Shown: positions 1 through 8,333, numbered from the stretch's first letter. The stretch is 36,221 nucleotides of DNA from Nostoc foliaceum FACHB-393 (GCF_014698505.1 NZ_JACJTD010000064.1:1-36221); one strand, 5' to 3'. Notes: generated by a model not told the origin, from the letters alone. A program made the numbers and translations.

Positions 1-127
1 CTAGGAAGGCGCAGGGGAACAATAGTATCCCTGACCAACCTACGAATACGAAGCGATCGCGCTTGAGCCAGTCGTCTAGAACGTCAAACCACCCTCTACT
101 GGGGGCGCGTCCAACTGCGATGGTCAT
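1..127 (-). CDS. psbD: Photosystem II D2 protein, 5' end only
   Basis: The reverse complement from ATG at 127 reads MTIAVGRAPSRGWFDVLDDW and continues with KRDRFVFVGWSGILLFPCAF to the window edge. This is the characteristic N-terminus of the photosystem II reaction-centre protein D2, running into the first transmembrane helix. D2 pairs with D1 in the thylakoid membrane and binds the special-pair chlorophylls, pheophytin and QA. Only the first 42 residues are present; the rest lies to the left, where psbC usually overlaps the psbD end in cyanobacteria (known for the group, not visible here). A Shine-Dalgarno-like AGAGGAT lies at 137-143, nine bases before the start codon. A HIP1 site falls inside the coding region. 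Identification is firm despite the short length. Confidence 0.95.
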   Translation of the reverse strand, partial: MTIAVGRAPSRGWFDVLDDWLKRDRFVFVGWSGILLFPCAFL

Positions 128-694
128 CGGACTAAAATCCTCTTTTTTTACTTAAATTGCAACGTTTCTAAGGCAGTGCGGAGAGTCAGTGTAACCGACT
201 GCCGTGAGGAATTAACGTTTTTTTTTGACAATCTCAACAGCATGAAAGCAACTGAGATTCTGAGAGCTTGCTGATTAATTAAATCAGCATTTCTCTTTCT
301 TTATGCCATTACACGTACCATCGGCTAGTAATCTAGCTTGTGGTAACTTAATGATTCTTAACTTATCACACTAGTCAGGGTTTTTGCCTGATACACAGAA
401 GCAAATCAGGTATGAAACACGAACCTTATAAATAATATGAATATCAGAAATTTTACAATTTGACACAACTTTTCTCAGAAATCTAACAAAATTTAGTCAA
501 GATGGACGTAGCTGGATAACTCATTCCCAAGATGTGAAAAACAGGCAGGGAAAGGGGAGCAGAGTGGAAAGGGAGAAAGAATTTTTGTCAGCGATTGAGT
601 AAAGAAATTATATAACGTGCTCTAGCAAATTATATGGGTAGCAAGAACTAGGGAGAAGCGCAGTTGAGTTTTTGTCAACAATGTTTGGTAAAAT
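128..694 (-). promoter_or_regulatory. psbD upstream region and leader
   Basis: This is the gap between psbD and the genes to the right. On the minus strand it should hold the psbD promoter and 5' untranslated region. Two small dyads are visible: a GCTGATT/AATCAGC stem with a 5-base loop at 270-288, and an AATCTCA/TGAGATT pair at 230-259. I cannot pick a convincing -35/-10 pair by eye. No RNA gene or credible long ORF is seen. Confidence 0.4.
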
Positions 695-895
695 GTGGAT
701 GGTTACTTCACCGCCACGGTCGTTGATACACCTCTAGAAAAACTATGTGAAACGTTAGACAACGGGAAAAGAAGTTGGCAAATCTTGACTAATACAAATA
801 GCCTAAGTGGTTTGTCCCATAGTGCAAGCAAGCCATCATCATCCGGGACAGTAAAATTTGTAGGGTACAGGGTAAAAATTTATCGTCTGCGGTAA
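695..895 (+). CDS. Small ORF, unknown, doubtful
   Basis: A 66-codon open frame starting at GTG lies between the psbD upstream region and ycf4. I do not recognise the product. It is polar, rich in Ser and Thr with a basic C-terminus (VKIYRLR), and has no signal peptide or membrane segment. No clear ribosome binding site precedes the GTG. It is in the same direction as ycf4. It could be a real small protein or chance open sequence. Confidence 0.2.
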   Translation: MDGYFTATVVDTPLEKLCETLDNGKRSWQILTNTNSLSGLSHSASKPSSSGTVKFVGYRVKIYRLR

Positions 896-1034
896 AGTAT
901 CCCGTGGACTTAAAATATAGCTCTCAATGCCTCCTAAGCAATCGCCGGATTGGCACAGAGAGCCACCACTTTATGCAAGAGCATTCAGTGTGCGAGTATG
1001 TCACAGCGAGTATCTCACGGGCAATGGTAGTTCA

Positions 1035-1604
1035 ATGACGGCATCAACAACGATTAACAAAGGCGATAGCCTCCTGCATCAAAATGTTCTCGGTTCTCGT
1101 CGGTTCAGTAACTACTGGTGGGCAACTATCGTTACGCTGGGAGCAAGCGGCTTTTTATTAGCTGGGATATCCAGTTATTTAAAAGTTAATTTACTCATAG
1201 TTTCTGATCCAACTCAACTGGTATTCATCCCCCAAGGATTGGTGATGGGGTTATATGGCACTGCTGGCTTGCTATTAGCCACATACCTGTGGCTAGTAAT
1301 CTTATTGGATGTAGGTGGCGGTTACAACGAATTTAATCAGGAAACTGGCACAATCAAAATATTCCGTTGGGGATTTCCTGGCAAAAACCGCCGAATTGAG
1401 ATTGATAGCCGCATAGAAGATGTGCAATCTGTGCGAATAGCAGTCAAAGAAGGTCTTAATCCCATTCGTGCACTCTATCTACGCATTAAGGGTAGGCGAG
1501 ATATACCCTTAACACGGGTTGGACAACCGTTATCTTTAACAGAGTTGGAAACAGAAGGCGCAAAATTAGCCCGCTTTTTGGGAGTGTCATTAGAAGGACT
1601 TTAA
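1035..1604 (+). CDS. ycf4: Photosystem I assembly protein Ycf4
   Basis: Ycf4 is a thylakoid membrane protein that helps assemble photosystem I. The 189-residue product has the family's typical length and features: the N-terminal LGSRRFSNYWWA motif, two transmembrane helices (roughly residues 23-45 and 62-88, the second containing QLVFIPQGLVMGLYG nearby and LWLVILLDVGGGYNEF at its end), then a soluble domain with IFRWGFPGKNRR and GRRDIPLTRVGQPL, ending FLGVSLEGL. The open frame extends upstream to 927, but family alignment supports the ATG at 1035 (MTASTTINKGD). It lies near psbD, which runs in the opposite direction, an arrangement familiar in cyanobacteria. The identification is secure. Confidence 0.96.
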   Translation: MTASTTINKGDSLLHQNVLGSRRFSNYWWATIVTLGASGFLLAGISSYLKVNLLIVSDPTQLVFIPQGLVMGLYGTAGLLLATYLWLVILLDVGGGYNEFNQETGTIKIFRWGFPGKNRRIEIDSRIEDVQSVRIAVKEGLNPIRALYLRIKGRRDIPLTRVGQPLSLTELETEGAKLARFLGVSLEGL

Positions 1605-1764
1605 TTTGGTATGGGGCGTTGGGCATTGGGAATGGGGGATGAAGAAAAATAAATAATGTTTTGTTTGCTCCCTCATGAACCGCTACCTCCTCATCTTTCC
1701 CCACTTTCCACTCCCCAATGTCCCTCAAAACGATAAGATACTCTGGTTAAATCAGTAACTGGCA

Positions 1765-2565
1765 ATGCGGTTAAAAATTTCACAATTTTTGCTTTCTCTT
1801 GTGATCATCAGTGCCTTGATGTTGGGAGGATGTTCAACACAGCAAGTCGCTTCTAATACTTCTTCTCCAACCTCGACAGCTACCTCGACCACAAGCGAGG
1901 CTGGTACTAAGACAACTACTGAAGCAACATCTGTATCTCAAACTAGTAGTGAGAGTATTCCTGGAATAACAGATTTACCAAGGCTCGAAGGTAAGGCTAC
2001 TGTGGTGCTCACGGTTAAAGGCTCACCGATTACTATCGAAGTAGACGGTACTGATGCCCCCATTACAGCTGGCAACTTCGTAGATTTAGTGCAAAAGGGT
2101 GTGTACGATGGTTTAGCTTTCCATCGAGTTGTGCGCGACCCCCAACCGTTTGTAGTTCAAGGGGGCGATCCCCAAAGCAAAGACCCAAAAGTTCCAGCAG
2201 ATAGACTGGGAACCGGTAGTTATATTGACCCAAAAACGGGAAATGCTCGTTATATACCTTTAGAAGTTAAGGCTAAAGGTTCAGATACTCCGACTTACAA
2301 TAAACCATTTGATGCTACTGCTCAACCTGTCGTATTGCCCCATAAGCAGGGTGCAGTAGCGATGGCGCGATCGCAATCACCAGACTCCGCTTCTGCCCAG
2401 TTTTACTTTGCTTTAGCGGATCTAGCCTTCTTGGATGGTAACTACGCCGTGTTTGGCAATGTCACTCAAGGCCTTGATGTAGTCAACAAAATTCAGCAAG
2501 GCGATCGCATTGACTCTGCTAAAGTTACCCAAGGTGCTGAAAATCTGAAAACACCAGGGAAGTAG
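1765..2565 (+). CDS. Lipoprotein cyclophilin-type peptidyl-prolyl isomerase
   Basis: A 266-residue exported cyclophilin that would catalyse cis-trans isomerisation of prolyl bonds and assist protein folding outside the cytoplasm. The N-terminus is a lipoprotein signal peptide: basic MRLK, a hydrophobic stretch and the lipobox LMLGGC, with Cys23 as the likely lipidation site. Residues 24-65 are a Ser/Thr-rich linker. From about residue 75 follows a cyclophilin domain with GNFVDLVQKGVYDGLAFHRV, including the FHR catalytic arginine motif, then VVQGGDP, AMARSQSPDSASAQFYF and NYAVFGNVTQGLDVV. The bacterial cyclophilin core is complete. It appears to be a single-gene unit, with a heptamer repeat just downstream. 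The exact client proteins are unknown. Confidence 0.93.
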   Translation: MRLKISQFLLSLVIISALMLGGCSTQQVASNTSSPTSTATSTTSEAGTKTTTEATSVSQTSSESIPGITDLPRLEGKATVVLTVKGSPITIEVDGTDAPITAGNFVDLVQKGVYDGLAFHRVVRDPQPFVVQGGDPQSKDPKVPADRLGTGSYIDPKTGNARYIPLEVKAKGSDTPTYNKPFDATAQPVVLPHKQGAVAMARSQSPDSASAQFYFALADLAFLDGNYAVFGNVTQGLDVVNKIQQGDRIDSAKVTQGAENLKTPGK

Positions 2566-2570
2566 AGGAA

Positions 2571-2604
2571 GAGGGCAGGGGGCAGGGGGCAGGGGGCAGG
2601 GGGA
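2571..2604. repeat. GGGGGCA heptamer tandem repeat
   Basis: About four copies of a 7-base unit (GGGGGCA) lie six bases after the cyclophilin stop codon, followed by a CTCCTAA-type heptamer run up to 2637. Short heptamer repeats of this sort are typical of intergenic DNA in Nostoc and Anabaena. Similar tracts occur in this window near 12100-12152, 14895-14924 and 31640-31815. Confidence 0.8.
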
Positions 2605-2639
2605 AAATAACTCCTAACTCCTAACTATTAACTCCTAAA

Positions 2640-3785
2640 TTGGCAAAGGTTGTTGTCACTGGTATTGGTTTAGTTTCCGCCTTGGGTGGAAACTTAGAGG
2701 ATAGCTGGCAAAATTTGATTGCAGGGAAATCGGGAATTCGGTTGCATCAACCATTTCCAGAACTGAAACCACTTCCTCTAGGCTTAATCGGTCAACAACC
2801 ATCTGAATTGACAATGTTAACTCAGATGGTTGTTGCTTCTGCTTTGCAAGATTCTGGGTTAGTTTTACCTTTAGCTGATTGTGCTGTAGTCATTGGATCG
2901 AGTCGCTCTTATCAAGCGTCTTGGGAAATTATGGCTAGGCAAATGTATGAAGAAGCGGCAAATTTGCCCGTGTCCTCTTTTGGAAATTGGCTAAATACAT
3001 TACCTCACATGAATGCGATCGCAGCTGCACGACAAATCGGTGCATCTGGAATGGTTTTAGCACCGATGGCAGCTTGTGCAACTGGAATTTGGGCAATCGC
3101 CCAAGCAGCTTTGCTTATACAAACTGGGCAATGTCAACAGGCGATCGCTGGCGCAGTAGAAGCGCCGATTACACCCCTAACTTTGGCTGGGTTTCAGCAG
3201 ATGGGTGCTTTGGCAAAAACTGGCGCTTATCCCTTTGATTTGCACCGGGAAGGCTTAGTGTTGGGCGAAGGCGCAGCTGTGTTTGTCCTAGAATCAGCAG
3301 AGTTGGCAAAGCAGCGTCAAGCAAAAGTGTATGGTGAAATTCTCGGTTTTGGCTTAACTAACGACGCATATCATAGTAATTCACCAGAACGTGAAGGGAA
3401 AAGTGCGATCGCTGCCATCAAACAATGTCTAGAACGTAGTTGTCTGACACCAGCCGATATTGATTATATTCATGCTCATGGCACAGCTACCCAGCTAAAT
3501 GACCAGATGGAGAGCATGGTCATCCAGCGTTTGTTTCCCCAAGGCGTGGCAGTTAGTTCTACAAAAGGAAGCTCAGGTCATACACTAGGAGCATCTGGAG
3601 CCTTAGGTGTGGCTTTTTCTCTCATGGCATTAAAGCATCAAATAATACCACCTTGTGTAGGATTGCAGCAGCCACAATTTGATTTAGACATCGTTACGGC
3701 AGCACGTCTCAGTAAAATTAGCCAAGTATTATGTTTGAGTTTTGGCTTTGGGGGGCAGAATGCAGCGATCGCGTTGGCAAGGTAG
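2640..3785 (+). CDS. Beta-ketoacyl-ACP synthase (KAS II-like)
   Basis: A condensing enzyme of the FabF/KAS II thiolase fold, which extends an acyl chain by decarboxylative condensation with malonyl-ACP. The 381-residue product has the Cys-His-His triad: Cys146 in AACATG, His280 in HAHGTAT and His314 in GSSGHTLGASG, with Lys309 just before, and ends in the glycine-rich FGFGGQNAAIAL. It is about 30 residues shorter than typical FabF. The chosen start is TTG at 2640, because MAKVVVTGIGLVSALGG matches the family N-terminus and no ATG is available; no clear ribosome binding site is seen. No acp, fabG or fabD neighbour is present, so it is probably a second, specialised KAS rather than the main FabF. 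Which lipid or product it serves cannot be told. Confidence 0.85.
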   Translation: MAKVVVTGIGLVSALGGNLEDSWQNLIAGKSGIRLHQPFPELKPLPLGLIGQQPSELTMLTQMVVASALQDSGLVLPLADCAVVIGSSRSYQASWEIMARQMYEEAANLPVSSFGNWLNTLPHMNAIAAARQIGASGMVLAPMAACATGIWAIAQAALLIQTGQCQQAIAGAVEAPITPLTLAGFQQMGALAKTGAYPFDLHREGLVLGEGAAVFVLESAELAKQRQAKVYGEILGFGLTNDAYHSNSPEREGKSAIAAIKQCLERSCLTPADIDYIHAHGTATQLNDQMESMVIQRLFPQGVAVSSTKGSSGHTLGASGALGVAFSLMALKHQIIPPCVGLQQPQFDLDIVTAARLSKISQVLCLSFGFGGQNAAIALAR

Positions 3786-3900
3786 AAACTTGTAAGTTTA
3801 ACTATCTGACCGACATAATATATAAGTTTTACTTAAGCATTTGTTTGTGATGTATAAGCAACCTGTTTTGCATCTATAGCAGGATATAAAATATAAAACT

Positions 3901-3914
3901 GTAACAAAAACTAC
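3901..3914 (+). promoter_or_regulatory. Candidate NtcA-binding site before gdhA
   Basis: The sequence GTAacaaaaacTAC fits the GTA-N8-TAC consensus of the cyanobacterial nitrogen regulator NtcA exactly, 86 bases before the glutamate dehydrogenase start. A TAN3T-type -10 candidate (TAAGCT, 3943-3948) lies about six bases further downstream than in classic NtcA-activated promoters, so the match is suggestive only. The area is AT-rich, which raises the chance of a random match. Confidence 0.35.
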
Positions 3915-4000
3915 AAAATTTCTACTTTCCCAAAAAAAAGGATAAGCTAGTTACATATGATATCCGGTTCGCAAAGATACCGTGATTAGGAGAAAATTTT

Positions 4001-5290
4001 ATGATTTCAAAATCTCTGTTGCTGCCAGAACCTGCTTCTCCAGCGCACATATGTCCATTTGACCAGGCCTGTAGCTACTTAGAAGCGGCAGCTAAAGAAT
4101 TAAATTTAAATCAGGGTGTGCTGGAAATTCTCAGCCACCCGCGTAAGGTTGTCACGGTTTCCATTCCCGTGAAATTAGATGATGGGGAAATACGGGTTCT
4201 TGCTGGACATCGCGTGCAGCACTCCGATGTTTTAGGCCCCTACAAAGGCGGAATTCGTTACCATCCGGCTGTAACACTACGTGAAGTATCCGCTCTAGCA
4301 ATGCTGATGACCTGGAAATGTGCTTTGTTAGGTATTCCTTACGGTGGTGGCAAAGGTGGCATTCCCATAGATCCAAAACGCTACAGTGTTGGCGAATTAG
4401 AGCGAATCACCCGCCGTTATATCAGCGAGTTGATTAAAGACATTGGGCCTGCCGTAGATATTCCTGCCCCAGATATGGGTACTTCTGCCCGTGAGATGGC
4501 TTGGATGATGGACACGTACTCTGTGAATGTCGGTCATGCGGTACCAGGGGTTGTAACTGGGAAACCACTTTCTATTGGTGGTTCCCTGGGAAGGGAAATG
4601 GCAACCGGACGTGGCGTGATGATTATTGTCCGTGAGGCGCTGGCACAGCAAGGTAAATCTTTGGCAGGAGTGCGAGTAGCTATTCAGGGTTTCGGTAACG
4701 TTGGTAGTGCCGCAGCAGAATTACTACATCAAGCAGGCGCGAAAATTATCGCTGTTTCCACAGGTGCTGGGGGAATATTTTCCGAAGTCGGTCTTGATAT
4801 TCCCAAGTTGAAAGTCTACGCTGCTGAAAATCGCAAGAGTATTATGGGCTTCCCCCAATCTGTACCAATTAGCAATGCAGATTTATTAACTTTACCCTGC
4901 GATGTCTTAATACCAGCCGCTTTGGAAAACCAAATCACTGAAGAAAATGTGAATCAAGTGCAGGCGCAAATTGTAGCAGAAGCGGCTAACGGCCCGGTTA
5001 CTCTTGAGGCTAACTTAGTGTTAGAGGCGCGGGGTGTGACAGTGCTACCGGACATCTTGGCGAATGCTGGGGGTGTGGTAGTCAGTTATTTGGAGTGGGT
5101 GCAGGGCCTTTCCTACGTATTTTGGGATGAGGAGCGCGTTAACCGCGAAATGGAGCATTTGATGGTACAAGCTTACCATCGAGTAATTCAGCAGTCGGAA
5201 GTGCGCCAAATTCCTCTGCGATTAGCTGCTTACACTTTAGGGGTGGGTAGAGTGGCGCAGGCGCTAACTGACAGAGGTCTTTATCCTTAA
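4001..5290 (+). CDS. gdhA: Glutamate dehydrogenase (Glu/Leu/Phe/Val family)
   Basis: Catalyses reversible reductive amination of 2-oxoglutarate with ammonium to glutamate, using NAD(P)H in the cytoplasm; in cyanobacteria it is secondary to the GS-GOGAT route. The 429-residue protein has the whole family layout: substrate domain with GPYKGGIRYHP (about 79-89), Lys106, catalytic Lys118 in PYGGGKGG, catalytic Asp158 in PAPDMGT, then the Rossmann domain with GFGNVG at 230-235 and the C-terminal DILANAGGVVVSYLEW. An AGGAGA ribosome binding site at 3988-3993 sits seven bases before ATG 4001. It appears monocistronic, with a possible NtcA site upstream. The substrate is inferred as glutamate from overall family likeness; related amino-acid dehydrogenases are less likely at this length. 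Confidence 0.93.
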   Translation: MISKSLLLPEPASPAHICPFDQACSYLEAAAKELNLNQGVLEILSHPRKVVTVSIPVKLDDGEIRVLAGHRVQHSDVLGPYKGGIRYHPAVTLREVSALAMLMTWKCALLGIPYGGGKGGIPIDPKRYSVGELERITRRYISELIKDIGPAVDIPAPDMGTSAREMAWMMDTYSVNVGHAVPGVVTGKPLSIGGSLGREMATGRGVMIIVREALAQQGKSLAGVRVAIQGFGNVGSAAAELLHQAGAKIIAVSTGAGGIFSEVGLDIPKLKVYAAENRKSIMGFPQSVPISNADLLTLPCDVLIPAALENQITEENVNQVQAQIVAEAANGPVTLEANLVLEARGVTVLPDILANAGGVVVSYLEWVQGLSYVFWDEERVNREMEHLMVQAYHRVIQQSEVRQIPLRLAAYTLGVGRVAQALTDRGLYP

Positions 5291-5633
5291 AATTTTATAC
5301 TTAGTTGTTCACGGGGCAGAATAGATCATTGTTGGCAGTAACTATACTTGTACCGTCATTGATTTATCTGCCTTTTTTTGTTGAGCGATCGCTAAAAAAT
5401 AACTAGTACTAAACGTCTTCGATATCACAATAATAAGCTTAGTATATATAGCAAGCAAACTCAAAAAAAGGCGTTATTAATTCTTCAAGCAACTTTTTGA
5501 CTATTCACGCGTTTTTTTGCAACAGAAGTTTCTTCACCAACGTCATTGATTAGAAATGCGACTTATACCAATTACCTGTGAGGTTGCTCCAGAACTTGGG
5601 ACTTAAGTTCCAAGTTTGACTAAGGTTAATTTT
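5291..5633. other. Intergenic region, AT-rich
   Basis: This 343-base gap between gdhA and the SH3-repeat gene is AT-rich. It contains one HIP1 octamer near 5385 and several T or A runs. I see no tRNA, no strong hairpin followed by a T-run, and no credible ORF. The promoter of the downstream gene presumably lies here. Confidence 0.5.
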
Positions 5634-6254
5634 ATGCAGTCTCCCAAAGAATTGGTATTAGTAATTATTATTTTTAGACTGATAAGTTTGGTTATGATCA
5701 CGTTTTTTGACTGGCGAAAACCTTTAGCGATAACTGCAACGCTTTCGTTGACACTGACAGCATATCCTGCTGGTTCTACTATTCCTACATCACTCCAGCA
5801 TTCAAATAAATACCAACTTGTACAGGCCCCAGATAACTGCCGTCGAGTTGAGACTAATGGTGATAATCTCAATATCCGGTCTAGTCCAGATGGTGAAATT
5901 ATTGGAACATTGCGTAATTACTCACTTGTAATTATTGAAAATAGCAATTCTTCAGGTACTTGGATACCAATATCATCGCCGCAGTCTGGCTATGTATCTG
6001 CCACTTATCTCAAGCCATGTGGGCAGCCAATACCTCCTTCACAAACAACTTCTCAAACAGATAATTGTCGCAAAATTTTTGTGGGAGGAGTTCTACGCGT
6101 AAGGCAAGCACCCTCTATTAACAGTCCTATTCTTGGAGTTCTACAAAGTGGTCAACAGGTAACAATTAAAAATCGTGGAAAAGATGGTTGGGTACCAATT
6201 TCATCCCCTGTGAGTGGATATATTCCCTCAATAGTCCTCAGCAGTTGTACATAA
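5634..6254 (+). CDS. Secreted protein with two bacterial SH3 repeats
   Basis: A roughly 206-residue protein with two bacterial SH3 (SH3b) repeats. Repeat one contains CRRVETNGDNLNIRSSPDG and GTWIPISSPQSGYVSATYL; repeat two contains CRKIFVGGVLRVRQAPS and GWVPISSPVSGYIPSIVL. Each starts and ends near a cysteine (DNCRR...KPC and DNCRK...SSC), so a disulfide within each repeat is plausible. SH3b domains commonly bind cell-wall peptides. The N-terminus carries a hydrophobic segment after DWRKP, probably a signal peptide. The start could be ATG 5634 (AAGG nearby upstream) or ATG 5694, which gives a more ordinary signal peptide; an in-frame TTG at 5616 is less likely. No catalytic domain is attached, so its role is probably binding or scaffolding in the periplasm. 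Confidence 0.8.
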   Translation: MQSPKELVLVIIIFRLISLVMITFFDWRKPLAITATLSLTLTAYPAGSTIPTSLQHSNKYQLVQAPDNCRRVETNGDNLNIRSSPDGEIIGTLRNYSLVIIENSNSSGTWIPISSPQSGYVSATYLKPCGQPIPPSQTTSQTDNCRKIFVGGVLRVRQAPSINSPILGVLQSGQQVTIKNRGKDGWVPISSPVSGYIPSIVLSSCT

Positions 6255-6318
6255 ATTACGACAGATGTGGTTCAAATAATGAGAACCCTATCCAATTCTC
6301 TCGTAATTCATCATCTTG

Positions 6319-6365
6319 AATTGTCGCGGTGCGTTAGACAAAACGTCTAACGCACCGCGACAATT
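6319..6365. repeat. Perfect 21-bp hairpin
   Basis: Arms AATTGTCGCGGTGCGTTAGA+C (6319-6339) and its exact reverse complement (6345-6365) flank a five-base AAAAC loop. The stem is uninterrupted and GC-rich in its centre. It lies 64 bases after the SH3 gene stop and could end transcription, but there is no clean T-run, and it looks more like a dispersed palindromic repeat. It is next to, but outside, the element at 6383-6569. Confidence 0.85.
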
Positions 6366-6382
6366 AATGGATAATTTATTAT

Positions 6383-6569
6383 GGCTCTCCTAGACTAGTT
6401 ACAGAAAATTAATACTTTATATCAGGTTAAGTCCTTATATAGTAGGGGATTCAAGAATCAGAAAGCATATTTTTATTAAATCTTTGATTCTATTTTAGCG
6501 AAACCTAGCTATATCAGGTGTTTTAGATGTTTTTTAGTATTAATTTATCAAACGAAGTCTAGGAGAGCC
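6383..6569. mobile_element. 187-bp MITE-like element with target duplication
   Basis: The ends are perfect 14-bp inverted repeats, GGCTCTCCTAGACT at 6383-6396 and AGTCTAGGAGAGCC at 6556-6569. The element is flanked on both sides by the identical octamer TTTATTAT (6375-6382 and 6570-6577), as expected for an 8-bp target-site duplication. The interior is AT-rich and has no ORF, so it is non-autonomous. Ends beginning GGCTCT and an AT-rich 8-bp duplication recall the ISL3 family; that assignment is inference. It lies between the SH3 gene and the 3' end of the Gfo/Idh/MocA gene. Confidence 0.8.
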
Positions 6570-6617
6570 TTTATTATTTGATATCCCCTTATTTGGTCAA
6601 GAATACTTTAACCTATC

Positions 6618-7757
6618 TTACGATTGCCCAGAAGGTGCAGCAGCGTGAATTAGGTCTGGTTTATCATCAACAGGAGGACGCTCAATAGTTTGAGCCGATG
6701 TGGGACGTTGATGGCGTAGTTTACCGCCGCAGGCATCGCGAGTTTGAATCTGCACAGGTTGATGCATTTCAATTGACTGGTAAAGCGCTTGAATGATAGA
6801 AACATCAATCAACCCTTCCGTCCCAGATGGCTCTGGGTCTTTATCTTCGAGAATACAATCAGAGAAATAGATAAATTCAGCTGCTAATTGATCGTGATCC
6901 TCAAAGGTACGCTCTTGGGTTTCACCATTAATTGTCAAGTAGTGCTTCAGTTCTCCCTGCCAAGCATAAGCAGGTTTTACTTGTAAATCGCCTTGAGTAC
7001 CTACAATCTGATAGGTTGAAACATTTGCCGCTCCAAAACTACAGGTAAATGTTGCCAATTGCTCATTGGGGAAACGTAAGATGACGCTAGTCATTTCTTC
7101 CACTTCACTGAAGCGTTGTTCTCCCTTATTGGCAGCTACAGCAAATACTTCAATTGGTTCATCTTGAAATAGATAACGTGCAGCATTAATGCAGTAGATG
7201 CCAATATCATAGAGTGTCCCGCCACCTGTAACATCTCGTAAACGAATATTGCCTTCTTCTACTTGCTGAGTAAAAACCGAGTTGAAAATCCTTGCTTCAC
7301 CAATTTGCTTTGAACGCACAATTTCGACTGCTTGTAAATTGGCTTCTTCTAAATGTAAACGGTAGGCAATCATCAGCTTTACATTATTGTCATTGGCAGC
7401 TTTAATCATTGCCTCACATTCTTGTTCAGTCGTTGCCATTGGCTTTTCACATAATACATGAATTGCCTGATTAGCAGCCCGTATAGTGTAGTCGCAATGC
7501 AAGTGATTGGGCAGCGCAATATAAACTGCATCAACCTCACCGCTTGCCAGACAGTCCTCATACTCCTCGTAGGAGTAAGTATGCTCTATACCATACTTTT
7601 TGCTCAGTTCTTCGTTTTTAGTGGGGTCATCTGAAACCAGTGCCACTAATTCTGAGTTTTCGGCGTGGGCAAACGAAGGTAAGGCAGCTTCTTGGGCAAA
7701 CCAACCTAAACCAACAACGGCGTAACGAATTTTACGCTTACCATTTGTAGCAGTCAT
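6618..7757 (-). CDS. Gfo/Idh/MocA family oxidoreductase
   Basis: An NAD(P)-dependent oxidoreductase of the glucose-fructose oxidoreductase/inositol dehydrogenase family, acting on a sugar or sugar derivative in the cytoplasm. The 379-residue product has an N-terminal Rossmann fold (RYAVVGLGWFAQEAALPSF, residues 11-29), the family EKP motif at 104-106 (CEKPMATT) and, in the C-terminal substrate domain, GGGTLYDIGIYCINAARYLF, where the Asp and Tyr match the glucose-fructose oxidoreductase subgroup. There is no Tat or Sec signal, unlike periplasmic GFOR. The last ~45 residues (RPTSAQTIERPPVDDKPD) are a polar tail. The ATG at 7757 agrees with the family start. The hemerythrin-like gene lies 102 bases upstream on the same strand. 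The substrate cannot be read from the sequence. Confidence 0.9.
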   Translation of the reverse strand: MTATNGKRKIRYAVVGLGWFAQEAALPSFAHAENSELVALVSDDPTKNEELSKKYGIEHTYSYEEYEDCLASGEVDAVYIALPNHLHCDYTIRAANQAIHVLCEKPMATTEQECEAMIKAANDNNVKLMIAYRLHLEEANLQAVEIVRSKQIGEARIFNSVFTQQVEEGNIRLRDVTGGGTLYDIGIYCINAARYLFQDEPIEVFAVAANKGEQRFSEVEEMTSVILRFPNEQLATFTCSFGAANVSTYQIVGTQGDLQVKPAYAWQGELKHYLTINGETQERTFEDHDQLAAEFIYFSDCILEDKDPEPSGTEGLIDVSIIQALYQSIEMHQPVQIQTRDACGGKLRHQRPTSAQTIERPPVDDKPDLIHAAAPSGQS

Positions 7758-7859
7758 TTTTCTACTCTCTGAATGAAGAAATACTCTGGTGATTTAAATG
7801 CACTAATTACGTGCAAATTATGGTTAAGTTTTGATGCAATCTCTTGAAAAAATGCATTA

Positions 7860-8333
7860 TTACATTGCTAATGCAGCTTCTATATCTGGTATCAATTTAG
7901 CTTTAGCTTCCTGAAACTCTTGACCCAATTCAGTTAGCTCTTGCTCATCCATACATTCGCGCACAGCATTAAAAATTTCGCTTTCTTCTTCTTCTATATG
8001 ATGAGCAAGTGTTTCCTTTAATTCACTCATTTTTTCTTTAAACTCAGAGTCAGTAGGCTTAAGCGCCTTAATCTCTTCTAAAATCACTGAAACTTCTTCA
8101 TGTTCTTCTTCAGCTTCTTCAACATATTGTTCAGTTTCTTCATATTCTCGCAAAGCTGGGTAGAAAACTAATTCTTCAGTTCTTGCATGTAAGCTCAAGG
8201 CTATATAGATTTGATTGAATTGCTCAACCAATTTTGCGCCCTTAGCTTTTTCTGCTTCTGTAAAAAGTTTCTCAACTTGGCGATGCTCTGCTTCAATTAA
8301 TGAAAGAATGTCTGTTGCTTTAGTTTTAGCCAT
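7860..8333 (-). CDS. Hemerythrin HHE-domain protein
   Basis: A 157-residue, acidic, all-helical protein with the hemerythrin cation-binding pattern: His17 (AEHRQ), His49 with Glu53 (HARTEE), His78 (EEEHEE) and His111/His112 with Glu115/Glu116 (HHIEEEE). These would bind a di-iron centre, by family knowledge used in oxygen, NO or iron sensing and storage. No signal peptide or fused signalling domain is present. A GAGGGGA ribosome binding site lies a few bases before the ATG, which supports the start. It sits upstream of the Gfo/Idh/MocA gene on the same strand, with a 102-base gap, so cotranscription is possible but not shown. Confidence 0.88.
   Translation of the reverse strand: MAKTKATDILSLIEAEHRQVEKLFTEAEKAKGAKLVEQFNQIYIALSLHARTEELVFYPALREYEETEQYVEEAEEEHEEVSVILEEIKALKPTDSEFKEKMSELKETLAHHIEEEESEIFNAVRECMDEQELTELGQEFQEAKAKLIPDIEAALAM

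Noticed and set aside
1486..1728. Minus-strand ORF overlapping the ycf4 end
   Set aside because: Overlaps the conserved ycf4 C-terminus, and its product resembles nothing.
2571..2637. Possible CRISPR-like array from repeated short units
   Set aside because: The units are contiguous heptamers without spacers, the typical Nostoc short tandem repeat.
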